Shown piece after piece: positions 1-9,802 of a DNA stretch of 64,000 bases (its first letter is position 1; each line of letters begins with the position of its first letter). The notes under the pieces were generated by a model. That model made no database searches. It saw only the letters and a list, made by a program, of their open reading frames with translations, and was not told where the DNA came from. Source of the stretch: Methylobacillus sp. MM3 (GTDB lineage Bacteria; Pseudomonadota; Gammaproteobacteria; Burkholderiales; Methylophilaceae); NCBI RefSeq assembly GCF_001645185.1, contig NZ_LXTQ01000030.1:186001-250000 (forward strand). The letters are read 5' to 3'. Both the position numbers and the translations under genes were made by a program.

Positions 1-1
1 G

Positions 2-664
2 TTCGACCTGGAGAAAGCCACCGTCGACGATGTGATGACGGCGCATACGCAAATCGAAGCCGTGGATTTCGATGCACCCCTCGAAACGATCTTGCAGCAG
101 ATTGCGACCAGTCACCATACGCGCATGCTGGTACGGCAAGGGCCGAACGAAGAAATCATCGGCGTGATTCATATCCGCAAGGTCATGCATCAGGTGCAGA
201 GCGGGCAACTCGATCTCGACCTTCTGCGCGAAATCGTCGCCGAGCCTTACTATGTGCCTTGCGGAACGCCGCTTTATACCCAGCTCCAGCAATTCCAGGA
301 AAAACAGCAACGCCTGGCGCTGGTGGTAGATGAATATGGCGAGCTCAAAGGCCTGGTGACGCTGGAAGACATTCTCGAAGAAATCGTCGGCGACTTCACC
401 ACGCAATCGCCATCTTTCGGCGGCGCCTTCCACGAACAACCTGACGGCAGCTGGCTGGTGGATGGCGGCGTACAATTGCGCAGCCTCAATCGCAAGCTGG
501 GGCTCGGTTTCCCGCTGGATGGCCCCAAGACATTGAACGGCCTTGTGCTGGAGCATTTCGAGGATATTCCTGAACCCGGCACCAGCTTCAGGATAGGCGG
601 TCATACGCTGGAAATCATACAAACGCATGAGCGCATTGTAAAAAGCGTTCGCATTTACCCCTAG
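2..664 (+). CDS. CNNM/CorC-HlyC family CBS-domain protein (5' truncated)
   Basis: The reading frame is open from the window's first bases (F-D-L-E-K-A) to a TAG, so the N-terminal membrane part lies outside. The visible 220 residues hold a CBS pair (the second CBS ends VDEYGELKGLVTLEDILEEI) and a C-terminal CorC/HlyC transporter-associated domain of about 80 residues (from roughly residue 140, GSWLVDGG..., ending VKSVRIYP). In this family (YfjD/YtfL/CorC relatives) the CBS module regulates a DUF21 membrane domain linked to Mg2+/Co2+ efflux. If DUF21 is absent it would be the short CorC form; this cannot be decided here. The internal GTG at 32 is not the real start, because homology continues upstream of it. 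Confidence 0.85.
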   Translation, partial: FDLEKATVDDVMTAHTQIEAVDFDAPLETILQQIATSHHTRMLVRQGPNEEIIGVIHIRKVMHQVQSGQLDLDLLREIVAEPYYVPCGTPLYTQLQQFQEKQQRLALVVDEYGELKGLVTLEDILEEIVGDFTTQSPSFGGAFHEQPDGSWLVDGGVQLRSLNRKLGLGFPLDGPKTLNGLVLEHFEDIPEPGTSFRIGGHTLEIIQTHERIVKSVRIYP

Positions 665-764
665 CTCAGGTATAGCCAATAGATTTTCTTCATCGAAAAT
701 TCTTTTGATAGCCTGTTCTGGCTACTTGAAAAAATCCGGTTTAGGCTCACAATAAGAACACGCT

Positions 765-1070
765 ATGGCGAAGACTCACGAAAGTACCGTTGTAGATAGC
801 ACGGCAACCCGACAGAAACCTCCACCTCTGTATAAGGTGCTGTTGCTGAACGACGATTACACGCCCATGGAATTCGTTGTGGTGGTTCTGCAGCAGTTTT
901 TTTCCAAAAGCCGCGAACAGGCCACTCAAATAATGCTCAAAGTACATAACGAGGGCATTGGATTGTGCGGCATCTATCCGCACGGCATTGCCGAAACCAA
1001 GGTCAACCAGGTCACCGCATTCGCCAGGGAGCATCAGCACCCCTTGCAATGCATCATGGAACAAGAATGA
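765..1070 (+). CDS. clpS: ATP-dependent Clp protease adaptor ClpS
   Basis: A 101-residue protein with the ClpS core: [20 protein letters not shown], then a [10 protein letters not shown] segment and a G-I-A-E-T-K region. ClpS binds the ClpA N-domain and delivers N-degron substrates to ClpAP in the cytoplasm. The acidic Asn-Asp-Asp (about residues 34-36) and Met of TPM are the residues that recognise the N-terminal side chain in this family. It starts at ATG, with no strong Shine-Dalgarno, and is followed after 78 bp by clpA in the same direction, the usual clpS-clpA pair. A weak TTGAAA-N16-CACAAT promoter-like sequence lies at 726-753. Confidence 0.96.
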   Translation: MAKTHESTVVDSTATRQKPPPLYKVLLLNDDYTPMEFVVVVLQQFFSKSREQATQIMLKVHNEGIGLCGIYPHGIAETKVNQVTAFAREHQHPLQCIMEQE

Positions 1071-1071
1071 A

Positions 1072-1101
1072 GGCTTCCTGAAAAATCGGGCACAGGAAGC
1101 C
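1072..1101 (+). other. Intercistronic hairpin between clpS and clpA
   Basis: GGCTTCCTG (1072-1080) pairs perfectly with CAGGAAGCC (1093-1101) around a 12-nt loop, starting 1 nt after the clpS stop codon. There is no T-run, so it is more likely an mRNA stability or partial attenuation element than a full terminator. Function is inferred. Confidence 0.5.
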
Positions 1102-1148
1102 GGCAACAAGCAGTACAACCGGTCATTGGTATTTAGAGGTGCCTTAAA

Positions 1149-3437
1149 ATGATTGCGCAGGAACTGGAAGTATCCTTACATATGGCGTTCATGGACGCGC
1201 GTCAGAAGCGTCATGAGCTGATCACGGTCGAGCACCTTCTGCTCGCGATGATCGACAATCCCACTGCGGCGCAAGTCCTGCGCGCGTGCGGGGCCGACCT
1301 CGAAATCCTGCGTCGCGAACTGACCAACTACATCGAAGAACATACGCCCACCGTCACCGGCAGCGATGAAGTCGATACGCAGCCGACACTGGGTTTCCAG
1401 CGCGTGATCCAACGTGCCATCCTGCATGTCCAATCCTCCGGCAAGAAGGAAGTAACCGGCGCCAATGTGCTGGTCGCGATATTCGGCGAAAAGGATTCGC
1501 ACGCGGTATTCTTCCTCCACCAGATGGGCGTCACCCGTTTGGATGTGGTGAATTTCATTTCCCACGGTATTACCAAGGTCGCCGAGAATACCACCGCCAA
1601 ACGCGCCGAAACCGAACAGGAAGTGGAAGGCGAAGCCTCTTCCACCGGTGCTCTGGAAAACTTTACACAAAACCTTAATTCGCTGGTACTGGCCGGCCGC
1701 ATCGACCCCTTGATCGGCCGCGGCCCCGAACTTGAGCGCGTGGTGCAGACCCTGTGCCGTCGTCGCAAGAACAATCCTTTGCTGGTCGGCGAAGCCGGCG
1801 TCGGCAAGACTGCGATTGCAGAAGGTCTGGCCCGGCGCATTGTGGAAGGCAGCGTTCCGGAAGTCCTGAGCAACGCGACCATCTATTCGCTGGACATGGG
1901 TGCCCTGCTGGCCGGCACCAAGTATCGCGGCGACTTCGAGCAGCGTCTGAAGGCTGTGCTCAAGAAGCTCTCGGACAATCCCAATGCGATCCTCTTCATC
2001 GACGAAATCCATACACTGATCGGCGCGGGAGCTGCAAGCGGCGGCACTCTGGATGCTTCCAACCTGCTGAAGCCCGCACTATCCAACGGCACCCTGAAGT
2101 GCATAGGCGCGACCACCTATCAGGAATATCGCGGCGTGTTCGAGAAGGATCATGCGCTGTCGCGTCGCTTCCAGAAAGTAGACGTTTCGGAGCCGAGCAT
2201 CGCCGAAACCGTCGAAATCCTGAAGGGCCTGAAATCCCGTTTCGAAGCGCATCACAGCGTCAAATACACGTCCGCTGCGTTGAATACAGCTGCCGAGCTT
2301 TCCGCGAAATACATCAATGATCGCCATTTGCCCGACAAGGCTATCGACGTCATCGATGAAGCCGGCGCCGCTCAGCGCATCCTGCCGAAATCCAAGCAAA
2401 AGAAGGTGATCGGCAATAGGGAAATCGAGGATATCATCGCCAAGATTGCGCGCATCCCTCCGCAGAATATCTCGTCTGATGATCGTAATGCGCTGAAAAC
2501 ACTGGATCGCGACCTCAAGGCTGTGGTTTTCGGCCAGGACAAAGCGATCGATGCCTTGTCCGCCGCCATCAAAATGGCGCGGAGTGGCCTGGGCAATGCG
2601 CAAAAGCCCATCGGCTCCTTCCTGTTCTCTGGCCCGACCGGCGTCGGTAAAACCGAGGTCGCCCGTCAGCTGGCCTACACGCTGGGTATCGAACTGGTGC
2701 GTTTCGACATGTCCGAATACATGGAACGTCACGCCGTCTCCCGCCTCATCGGCGCACCTCCGGGCTATGTTGGTTTCGAGCAGGGCGGCCTGATGACGGA
2801 AGCGATCACCAAGCATCCCTATTCCGTATTGCTGCTGGATGAAATCGAGAAGGCGCACCCGGATATCTTCAATATCCTGCTGCAAGTCATGGACCACGGC
2901 ACGCTGACCGACAACAATGGCCGCAAGGCGGATTTCCGCAATGTAACCATTATCATGACGACCAATGCTGGCGCGGAATCATTGTCTAAGTCCAGCATGG
3001 GATTCACCCAGTCAGTCAGCAGCGGTGACGAAATGGGGGAAATCAAGCGGCTCTTCACGCCGGAATTCCGCAATCGGCTGGATGCCATCGTGTCATTCGG
3101 TGCACTGGATCACGACGTCATCATGCGCGTAGTCGAGAAATTCCTGATGCAACTGGAAGATCAGTTGCACGAGAAAAAGGTAGATGTGACATTCACCGAT
3201 ACCTTGAAGGAGTATCTTGCCAAGACCGGTTTCGACCCGCAAATGGGTGCACGTCCGATGGCCCGCCTGATCCAGGACACAATTCGTCGCGCACTGGCTG
3301 ACGAGCTGTTGTTCGGCCGCCTGTCGCACGGCGGCAGCGTCACCGTTGATATCGATACGAATGAGAAAGTCGTGCTGATATTCGACGAGGACTCTGGCGA
3401 CGCCAAACCAGAACTCGCCGTCAACGAAGCCCAGTAA
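1149..3437 (+). CDS. clpA: ATP-dependent Clp protease ATP-binding subunit ClpA
   Basis: A 762-residue AAA+ unfoldase, the usual length for ClpA. Residues 1 to about 145 are the double Clp-N repeat that binds ClpS. The first AAA module has Walker A GEAGVGKT near residue 214 and Walker B ILFIDEIHT; the second has GPTGVGKT near 495, LLLDEIEKAHP, and the pore loop GYVG. There is no long middle domain, which separates it from ClpB. The loop contacting ClpP, IGL in E. coli ClpA, reads MGF here (KSSMGFTQ). It unfolds substrates and feeds them to ClpP; clpP is not in the window. A strong hairpin follows the stop. Confidence 0.97.
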   Translation: MIAQELEVSLHMAFMDARQKRHELITVEHLLLAMIDNPTAAQVLRACGADLEILRRELTNYIEEHTPTVTGSDEVDTQPTLGFQRVIQRAILHVQSSGKKEVTGANVLVAIFGEKDSHAVFFLHQMGVTRLDVVNFISHGITKVAENTTAKRAETEQEVEGEASSTGALENFTQNLNSLVLAGRIDPLIGRGPELERVVQTLCRRRKNNPLLVGEAGVGKTAIAEGLARRIVEGSVPEVLSNATIYSLDMGALLAGTKYRGDFEQRLKAVLKKLSDNPNAILFIDEIHTLIGAGAASGGTLDASNLLKPALSNGTLKCIGATTYQEYRGVFEKDHALSRRFQKVDVSEPSIAETVEILKGLKSRFEAHHSVKYTSAALNTAAELSAKYINDRHLPDKAIDVIDEAGAAQRILPKSKQKKVIGNREIEDIIAKIARIPPQNISSDDRNALKTLDRDLKAVVFGQDKAIDALSAAIKMARSGLGNAQKPIGSFLFSGPTGVGKTEVARQLAYTLGIELVRFDMSEYMERHAVSRLIGAPPGYVGFEQGGLMTEAITKHPYSVLLLDEIEKAHPDIFNILLQVMDHGTLTDNNGRKADFRNVTIIMTTNAGAESLSKSSMGFTQSVSSGDEMGEIKRLFTPEFRNRLDAIVSFGALDHDVIMRVVEKFLMQLEDQLHEKKVDVTFTDTLKEYLAKTGFDPQMGARPMARLIQDTIRRALADELLFGRLSHGGSVTVDIDTNEKVVLIFDEDSGDAKPELAVNEAQ

Positions 3438-3440
3438 TCA

Positions 3441-3476
3441 GGTTCTCGGGGATGGCACGCGCCATCCCCGAGAACC
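3441..3476 (+). terminator. Strong hairpin downstream of clpA
   Basis: GGTTCTCGGGGATGGC (3441-3456), loop ACGC, then GCCATCCCCGAGAACC (3461-3476): a perfect 16-bp GC-rich stem 3 nt past the clpA stop. It is not followed by a clean T-run (ATCTCATCTTT), so termination may be partial or Rho-assisted. Confidence 0.6.
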
Positions 3477-3584
3477 ATCTCATCTTTGCCGGGACCCGGC
3501 ATCGTCCACTCGATCATCGATTGTCGCACTGGCGATTTTTGCCAGGCATGGCTATGATGCCCTTTCATCGAAAGGGGGAAAGTC

Positions 3585-4319
3585 ATGCCTATCCTGATCG
3601 TACTCACCGTTGCGGTGCAGGCGTTCTTCATCTATCACGTCATACGCACGGGCCGCCCCTCGTGGTGGGCATATGTCATTCTTTCCTTCCCCGTGGGCGG
3701 AAGCCTCATTTACTATTTTGTCGAGATTTTCCCCAACTCTCGCGAGCATCGCAAAGCGCGCAGAACCGTCCTCGACCTCGTGCGGACCATCCAACCCGAC
3801 GCCGAATTGAAACGTCGCGCGGAAGAGCTGGAAATATGCGGCAGCATGGATAACAAGATGGCGTTGGCCGAAGAATGCGAAGCGGCGGGCATGTACGACG
3901 AGTCGGCCAATCTTTACAAAAGCTGCCTGACAAGGGCCTACTGCAATGATCCACTGATTATTTTCAAGTTGGCCAACGCGCAATTGATACGCGAACAACC
4001 GGATGAGACCGAGCGATTGCTATGCCAGCTCGAAACCGCTCACCCCGCGTTCAAGCCGCAGGAAGTCAAGCTCCTGCGGGCACGCTTGCTTGAGAAAACA
4101 GACACTTCAGCCGCCTTGGCGCTCTATGAGGAATTGACCCCGGTTTATACCGGCCTTGAAGCGAAATGCCGCCATGCGTCGCTGTTGCAATCGCTCGGCC
4201 ATCAATCGCAAGCAGACGGCATGTTCGAAGAGGTGATACATCACGCCAAACGCTTCAAGATCAACCATGAAGCCGAGCAAGAATGGGTGCGCTTCGCGAA
4301 AGATAGCCTGAAAGAGTAA
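3585..4319 (+). CDS. TPR-like membrane-anchored protein
   Basis: A 244-residue protein. The first about 45 residues form two hydrophobic segments (ILIVLTVAVQAFFIYHVI and WWAYVILSFPVGGSLIYYFV) resembling the PLDc_N-type membrane domain. A basic stretch and a soluble helical part follow, with pairwise A/G/Y spacing typical of TPR or PEP-CTERM-like tetratricopeptides (AEECEAAGMYDESANLYKSC). A likely role is a cytoplasmic scaffold tethered to the inner membrane; no specific function is recognised. The RBS AAAGGGGGAAAG lies just ahead of the ATG. It converges on pyrD with only 6 bp between the two stop codons. Confidence 0.65.
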   Translation: MPILIVLTVAVQAFFIYHVIRTGRPSWWAYVILSFPVGGSLIYYFVEIFPNSREHRKARRTVLDLVRTIQPDAELKRRAEELEICGSMDNKMALAEECEAAGMYDESANLYKSCLTRAYCNDPLIIFKLANAQLIREQPDETERLLCQLETAHPAFKPQEVKLLRARLLEKTDTSAALALYEELTPVYTGLEAKCRHASLLQSLGHQSQADGMFEEVIHHAKRFKINHEAEQEWVRFAKDSLKE

Positions 4320-4325
4320 AGCTGG

Positions 4326-5336
4326 TTAGCCAAGTGCGGCGCAAGCTTCCTTGACAAGTATCGGTCCGCGATAGATCAGGCCGGTATACACCTGAACCAG
4401 GCTGGCGCCGGCATCGACTTTCTCCCGCGCATCCTCACCGGTCAGTATGCCGCCGACGCCGATAATGGGGATTTCGCCTTTCAAGGCAAGGCTCAACTGC
4501 TTGACCACCGCCGTGGATTTCGTCCGTGCCGGCGCGCCCGAAAGTCCACCCGTTTCCTCGGCATTTTCCATCCCTTCGACACCCTCGCGCGAAAGCGTGG
4601 TGTTGGTGGCAATTACGCCATCGAAGCGATATTGCAGCAGCAAATCAGCGATCTCGACCACTTGCTCGGCGGTCAGATCCGGGGCGATCTTCAGTACTAT
4701 CGGGGCATAACGTCCATATTGCTGAGCCAGTTTTTCCTGCTCCGCCTTCAACGCCGAAAGCAGGTTTTCCAGCGCTTCCTTTTCCTGCAACTGGCGCAGA
4801 TTCTTGGTATTGGGCGAGGAAATGTTGACCGTCACGTAACTGGCATGGGCGTAAACCTTGCGCAGGCAGATCAGGTAATCGTCCACCGCACGTTCGTTGG
4901 GTGTATCGAAATTCTTGCCGATATTGATGCCGAGTATGCCGCGATAGCGGGCGTTTTTCACATTCTCGGCCAGCGCATCCACGCCTTCGTTATTGAAACC
5001 GAAGCGGTTAACGATGGCTTGTGCCGCGGGAATGCGGAACAGGCGCGGCTGGGGATTGCCCGGCTGCGGACGCGGCGTTACGGTGCCGACTTCGATGAAA
5101 CCGAAACCGAGTGTCGCCAGCACATCGATGTAGGCACCGTTCTTGTCCAGACCGGCCGCAAGGCCAATCGGATTCGGGAAATCCAGCCCCATGACGCGGC
5201 GAGTGCGACACACCGGAGGTTTTGGTAGCAGCCCGCTTAACTTCAGCCGATTCACGACTTGCAGGGAATCCAGCGTCAGGTGATGCGCACGTTCCGCATC
5301 CAGCCGGAATAGCAATGGCTTCAGCAGGCTATACAT
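4326..5336 (-). CDS. pyrD: Dihydroorotate dehydrogenase (quinone), class 2
   Basis: A 336-residue class 2 enzyme that oxidises dihydroorotate to orotate in pyrimidine synthesis and passes electrons to membrane quinone. The N-terminal amphipathic extension ([20 protein letters not shown]) marks the membrane-associated class. FMN-site motifs are visible: [10 protein letters not shown] near residue 60, [14 protein letters not shown] with the class 2 catalytic Ser, and IGVGGI near residue 295. The ATG overlaps the cysS stop by one base (TAATG), so the two are translationally coupled. Confidence 0.97.
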   Translation of the reverse strand: MYSLLKPLLFRLDAERAHHLTLDSLQVVNRLKLSGLLPKPPVCRTRRVMGLDFPNPIGLAAGLDKNGAYIDVLATLGFGFIEVGTVTPRPQPGNPQPRLFRIPAAQAIVNRFGFNNEGVDALAENVKNARYRGILGINIGKNFDTPNERAVDDYLICLRKVYAHASYVTVNISSPNTKNLRQLQEKEALENLLSALKAEQEKLAQQYGRYAPIVLKIAPDLTAEQVVEIADLLLQYRFDGVIATNTTLSREGVEGMENAEETGGLSGAPARTKSTAVVKQLSLALKGEIPIIGVGGILTGEDAREKVDAGASLVQVYTGLIYRGPILVKEACAALG

Positions 5337-6706
5337 TACGCACTCCGCCAGATCGTGCCTTGCGGCGTATCTTCGAGCACCACGCCGTTATCCAGCAACT
5401 CCTTGCGAATACGATCGGCTTCGGCGAAGTTTCTGGTTGCCTTGGCTGCCGCGCGTTCCGCAATCAGCGCTTCGATTTGATCCGGTGCCAACGCACCAGC
5501 TGTACTTGCACCTTGCAGAAATTCCTCGGGCGGACGCTGCAACAAGCCCAGCACTCCGGCCAGGGTCTTCAGGCGCGCAGCAGCGTTTACGTCGCGGCTG
5601 CGGTTCACCTCGTTTGCCAGATCGAACAGCACCGCCATGGCTTCCGGCGTATTGAAGTCATCATCCATCGCGGTCTGGAAGCGCGCCATCTGCGGGTCGT
5701 TCCAATTCAGCGTAGCGGCATCCACTTCGATTCCGCGCAATGCGGTATACAGGCGAGTGAGCGCCTGCTTCGCGTCATTAAGATGCGCGTCGGAGTAATT
5801 GAGCGGACTGCGGTAATGCGCGCGCAGGATGAAAAAGCGCAGCACTTCCGGATCGTATTTGGTCAGCACTTCGCGGATGGTGAAGAAATTACCCAGCGAT
5901 TTGGACATCTTCTCTTCGTCCACGCGGACGAAGCCGTTGTGCATCCAGTAATTCACATAGGTGCAATCATGCGCGCCTTCGGATTGAGCAATTTCGTTCT
6001 CGTGATGCGGGAACTGCAAATCCTGCCCGCCACCGTGAATATCGAAATGATGGCCCAGATGATGATCGCTCATCGCCGAGCATTCGATATGCCAGCCGGG
6101 ACGGCCAGGGCCCCATGGGGACTCCCATGCGGGCTCGCCCGGCTTGGCGGATTTCCATAAAACGAAGTCCAGCGGATCGCGTTTGTAAGCATCCACTTCG
6201 ACGCGCTCTCCGGCTCGCAGGTCTTCGAGCGATTTTCCCGAGAGTTTGCCGTAGCCATTGAAACCGCGCACGGCATAAAACACATCCCCGTTGTCTGCGC
6301 GGTAGGCGAGGCCTTTTTCGACCAGCACGGCAATCATGTTCAGCATGTCGGCGATATGCTGCGTCGCACGCGGTTCGAGATCGGGCTTCTTCACACCGAG
6401 CGCCGCCGCGTCCTCGTCCATCGCGCGGATGAAGCGTTCAGTCAGTTCCCCGATGGACTCGTTGTTTTCCGCGGCACGCTTGATGATCTTGTCGTCAATA
6501 TCGGTAATGTTGCGCACGTAGGTGAGATCGAGCCCGGAGGCCCGCAGCCAGCGCGCCACCATGTCGAAAACCACCATGACGCGCGCATGGCCCAAGTGAC
6601 AGAAATCGTATACTGTCATGCCGCACACGTACATGCGTACCTTACCGGGAGTGATCGGGTGGAATTCTTCTTTTTCGCGGGCGATGGAGTTGTAGATCTT
6701 CAGCAT
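5336..6706 (-). CDS. cysS: Cysteinyl-tRNA synthetase
   Basis: A 456-residue class I aminoacyl-tRNA synthetase charging tRNA-Cys. It has the HIGH-type motif (CHLGHAR, about residue 34), the zinc-binding region ([10 protein letters not shown] near 25-34, plus WHIECSAMS and a HHENE segment), and KMSKSLGN near residue 268. The length is normal. It is the first gene of a cysS-pyrD unit on the minus strand, divergent from the TPR gene at 6814 across a 107-bp gap that must hold both promoters. Confidence 0.98.
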   Translation of the reverse strand: MLKIYNSIAREKEEFHPITPGKVRMYVCGMTVYDFCHLGHARVMVVFDMVARWLRASGLDLTYVRNITDIDDKIIKRAAENNESIGELTERFIRAMDEDAAALGVKKPDLEPRATQHIADMLNMIAVLVEKGLAYRADNGDVFYAVRGFNGYGKLSGKSLEDLRAGERVEVDAYKRDPLDFVLWKSAKPGEPAWESPWGPGRPGWHIECSAMSDHHLGHHFDIHGGGQDLQFPHHENEIAQSEGAHDCTYVNYWMHNGFVRVDEEKMSKSLGNFFTIREVLTKYDPEVLRFFILRAHYRSPLNYSDAHLNDAKQALTRLYTALRGIEVDAATLNWNDPQMARFQTAMDDDFNTPEAMAVLFDLANEVNRSRDVNAAARLKTLAGVLGLLQRPPEEFLQGASTAGALAPDQIEALIAERAAAKATRNFAEADRIRKELLDNGVVLEDTPQGTIWRSA

Positions 6707-6813
6707 GGAATCAAGGCGTTTTGTTGGTCTCGGAAGGCTCGAAACTGTTGGAGATTGGAAGCGGAAATTGATAGAATTTGGCCGCTAAATAACCGGGCAA
6801 AGTATATACCATA

Positions 6814-7878
6814 ATGCACTCCCGCGCCCTTCTCGCCTTGACGGCTCTCCTGCTCGCTTTCCTCGCGCCCCAGGCGCATTCCGAGCCGGACGAGCTGCAA
6901 AAAATTTCGCAATTGATCGGCCGCAACCAGCATGTTGAAGCCGAAAAAAACCTCGAACGCTATCTTGCAGCGCATCCTGGCGATGTCCGCGGAACATTCA
7001 TAAAAGGTATATTGCTTGGCGAGCAGAAGAAAACTGCAGAGGCCATTCGCCTCTACAACGACCTCATCAAACAGAACCCCACCTGGCCCGAGCCCTACAA
7101 CAACCTGGCAGTACTTTATGCCAGCCAGGGGCAATTCGAACGGGCACGGCAAACATTGGAAACAGCGTTGCGTACCCATCCAAGCTACGCAGCCGTGCAT
7201 GACAATTTGAGCGGCATCTATGCAGCAATGGCATCCGAGGCCTACGGCAAGGCTCTGAAAACCGACGATACATCGATCCGCCCCCAACCTCGCCTCGCCA
7301 TGGTCGGCCTGCCGTATGCAGAAAAACAGGCATTGGCAATGGCTGCGAACACGCAGCCGACAACTCCTGCTCCAATCAAGGCAGCGGCGCCTGCCCCCGT
7401 TGCAAAACCGGTACTCGCCGCCTCGGCTCCGGCGGCGCCCCTTCAAACAGCTCTTACTCCCGTTGCCGCGCCCATGGCAAAACCTGAAGCCCAGCCGATC
7501 GCTCCCTCGCCAAAGGCAGCAAAAGAGCCCGTCGCCGACGATCCAGCCGCACGGATCGAGGCTACGATCAAAGGTTGGGCCAAAGCGTGGTCGCGTCAGG
7601 ACGTGGACCGGTATCTCGACTATTACGCCGGCAACTTCAAGACCCCCAAGGGAGAAAGCCGTCGCGCCTGGGAACAGACTCGCCGCTCGCGCATCAACAG
7701 CCCGGAATCCATCACTGTCGATATCGCCAATCTCAAGATAGAGAATGACGGCAATCACGCCAAGGTACGATTCAAGCAGAACTACCGCGCCGACAGAATT
7801 TCAAAACGCACCAACAAGACGCTGATCCTGAACAGGAGCGGCAACCGCTGGCTGATCGTGGAGGAACTCGCGCGGTGA
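6814..7878 (+). CDS. TPR protein with C-terminal Csd6-type NTF2-like domain
   Basis: A 354-residue predicted periplasmic protein. A signal peptide (SRALLALTALLLAFLAPQAHS) precedes three TPR-like repeats (about 30-150: NQHVEAEKNLERYLAAHPGD, EAIRLYNDLIKQNP, ERARQTLETALRTHP). A Pro/Ala-rich linker covers about 180-240, and the NTF2-like domain starts at about 250 (IEATIKGWAKAWSRQDVDRY, ending GNRWLIVEE). The same C-terminal domain occurs in the next gene, an L,D-transpeptidase, whose GTG start overlaps this stop (GTGA). Inference: a partner or scaffold for peptidoglycan trimming or crosslinking. Confidence 0.75.
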   Translation: MHSRALLALTALLLAFLAPQAHSEPDELQKISQLIGRNQHVEAEKNLERYLAAHPGDVRGTFIKGILLGEQKKTAEAIRLYNDLIKQNPTWPEPYNNLAVLYASQGQFERARQTLETALRTHPSYAAVHDNLSGIYAAMASEAYGKALKTDDTSIRPQPRLAMVGLPYAEKQALAMAANTQPTTPAPIKAAAPAPVAKPVLAASAPAAPLQTALTPVAAPMAKPEAQPIAPSPKAAKEPVADDPAARIEATIKGWAKAWSRQDVDRYLDYYAGNFKTPKGESRRAWEQTRRSRINSPESITVDIANLKIENDGNHAKVRFKQNYRADRISKRTNKTLILNRSGNRWLIVEELAR

Positions 7879-9122
7879 ATCCTCCGGCGAGAAGCAGCAG
7901 GCAACGCACGCTTGCTCTAACCATGGGGCTGATGCTGTTTGCCGCGCCATCCTGGAATGCCACGGCGGTGAATGCGGACGGCAACTTGCCGGCAGGATTT
8001 CACCAAACTTCCTTTGGTAAAACCCGCAACGTGGAGGGCCTTCTGGCGCAAAGCCTGCTTCAAATCACGCGCGGGCAAACCGACGCCGCGCTGGCTACCA
8101 TCAACAGCCTGCTGAACATCGCCCCCAACTTCAAATTGGCGCATCTTGTCCGGGGCGACCTGCTGATGGCGCGTTCGCGCGAGTTGGTGAGCTTCGGCAG
8201 CATCAACAATGCCCCGCAAGGCACTATTGTCGACTTCCAGGAAGAAGCACGCGTACGCTTGCAACGTTATCTTGCGCAACACGATGTACAGCATGTACCG
8301 GAATACCTGTGGCGCCTTGACCCGGAATTTGCGCACGCCATCGTGGTCGATATCGCGAAATCGCGCCTCTACCTGTACAGCAACGACAACGGCACACCGC
8401 GCTACATGGCCGATTACTACATTACCGTCGGCAAGAATGGCGTCGGCAAGCAGAAAGAGGGAGACAAGCGCACGCCCGAAGGCATCTATTTCGCCGGCAA
8501 GCAATTGCAGCGGAAACTGCCGGATTTTTACGGCAGCGGCGCATTTCCACTCAATTATCCCAACGAATGGGACTTGCGACAGGGCAAGGACGGCCACGGC
8601 ATCTGGCTGCACGGCACGCCCGGCGATACGTATAGCCGCCCCCCTCGCGCCAGCGACGGCTGCATTGTGCTCTCCAATCCCGACCTCGATGCATTGAAGC
8701 CTTATCTCAAAAACGGTAGTACACCGGTCATCATCGCACGCGATGCGCAGTTGGTCTCGAATACGCAACTGACTTCGCAAAAAGCCGATCTGCTGCGCGA
8801 AATGGAAAACTGGCGCAAAGCCTGGGAAGCACAGGAAACCGAGCGCTATCTGGGTTTCTACTCCAGGGACTTCTTTACCAAAAATAGCGACTTCGACGAC
8901 TGGGCAGCAGAAAAACGTCGTAAGCAGACCACTGCGGCTCCTACTGAAATCACGCTATCCAACATCAGCGTGTTCCGTTATCCTAACGATCAGCAAGAAA
9001 TGGTCGTCGTCAATTTTGAGCAGCAATATAAAAGCAATAATCTGAACGACCGCATGCGGAAGCGCCAATACTGGGTGCTCGAAAACAAGCGCTGGAAGAT
9101 TTTGTACGAAGGTGCAAGCTGA
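7875..9122 (+). CDS. L,D-transpeptidase family protein with Csd6-type C-terminal domain
   Basis: A 415-residue exported enzyme. The GTG start is chosen because GAGGA lies at 7861-7865 and it overlaps the previous stop by 4 nt; it gives a proper signal peptide (basic NPPARSSRQR, then TLALTMGLMLFAAPS). The YkuD catalytic domain (about 150-290) shows IVVDIAKSRLYLY, GTPEGIY-like RTPEGIYF, and HGIWLHGTPGD followed by SDGCIVLSN. The catalytic Cys is present, with Asp where many family members have His (SHGC). The last about 120 residues are an NTF2-like domain (WRKAWEAQETERYLGFY...). Likely acts on peptidoglycan stem peptides, either crosslinking or LD-carboxypeptidase activity as in Helicobacter Csd6. 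Confidence 0.85.
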   Translation: MNPPARSSRQRTLALTMGLMLFAAPSWNATAVNADGNLPAGFHQTSFGKTRNVEGLLAQSLLQITRGQTDAALATINSLLNIAPNFKLAHLVRGDLLMARSRELVSFGSINNAPQGTIVDFQEEARVRLQRYLAQHDVQHVPEYLWRLDPEFAHAIVVDIAKSRLYLYSNDNGTPRYMADYYITVGKNGVGKQKEGDKRTPEGIYFAGKQLQRKLPDFYGSGAFPLNYPNEWDLRQGKDGHGIWLHGTPGDTYSRPPRASDGCIVLSNPDLDALKPYLKNGSTPVIIARDAQLVSNTQLTSQKADLLREMENWRKAWEAQETERYLGFYSRDFFTKNSDFDDWAAEKRRKQTTAAPTEITLSNISVFRYPNDQQEMVVVNFEQQYKSNNLNDRMRKRQYWVLENKRWKILYEGAS

Positions 9123-9151
9123 CCCTTCTGCGCATCAGCGGAGGAGAAATC

Positions 9152-9802
9152 ATGAAGAAATTCGCTTTATCGTTCCTGTTTTGGCTGTTCATCAGCCATC
9201 CCGCACTCGCGGCCAACCCCCAGATTGAGTTCCAGACCAACATGGGGAGTATCGTCGTGGAGCTATATCCGGACAAGGCTCCGAAAACCGTCGAGAATTT
9301 CCTGACTTACGTAAAAAGCGGGTTTTACGAAGGTACGATTTTCCATCGTGTGATTGATAAATTCATCATTCAGGGCGGTGGGCTGACATCGGACATGCGC
9401 TCCAAGCAAACCTTACCGCCTGTCACGAGCGAAGCCAATAACGGGCTGCGCAACGAGCCCGGCTCCCTGGCGATGGCGCGCGCGTTCAACCCCGATTCCG
9501 CAACGGCGCAGTTCTTCATCAACCTCGACGACAACAAGATGCTCAATTACTACCGCCCCGAACCGTCCCTGATGGGATATACCGTATTCGGCAAGGTTAT
9601 CCGTGGCATGGACATCGCGCAGAAAATCGGCCGCATTCCGACACAAGCGTTCGGCAAGCTTTCCGACGTGCCGCAGGAAACCATCGTCATCGAAAAGGCA
9701 GCACTGCTGGAAACCCCTATAATTGCGGAAGAGTCCAACAGGACCGGCGAGGCACTGCCCGCAACACAGAAATCATCGAAAAAAGGAAAGAAACGTGGTT
9801 AA
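9152..9802 (+). CDS. Periplasmic peptidylprolyl cis-trans isomerase (cyclophilin)
   Basis: A 216-residue cyclophilin with a signal peptide ([19 protein letters not shown]). It carries the active-site region [14 protein letters not shown], the [24 protein letters not shown] segment and [12 protein letters not shown]. The family catalyses proline isomerisation; the signal places it in the periplasm. A short Ser/Lys-rich tail ends [18 protein letters not shown] precedes the ATG. Its last codons overlap the start of the second cyclophilin gene. Confidence 0.9.
   Translation: MKKFALSFLFWLFISHPALAANPQIEFQTNMGSIVVELYPDKAPKTVENFLTYVKSGFYEGTIFHRVIDKFIIQGGGLTSDMRSKQTLPPVTSEANNGLRNEPGSLAMARAFNPDSATAQFFINLDDNKMLNYYRPEPSLMGYTVFGKVIRGMDIAQKIGRIPTQAFGKLSDVPQETIVIEKAALLETPIIAEESNRTGEALPATQKSSKKGKKRG

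Noticed and set aside
9723..9794. Upstream-extended start for the second cyclophilin
   Set aside because: Lies inside the preceding gene; homology and a good RBS start at GTG 9795.
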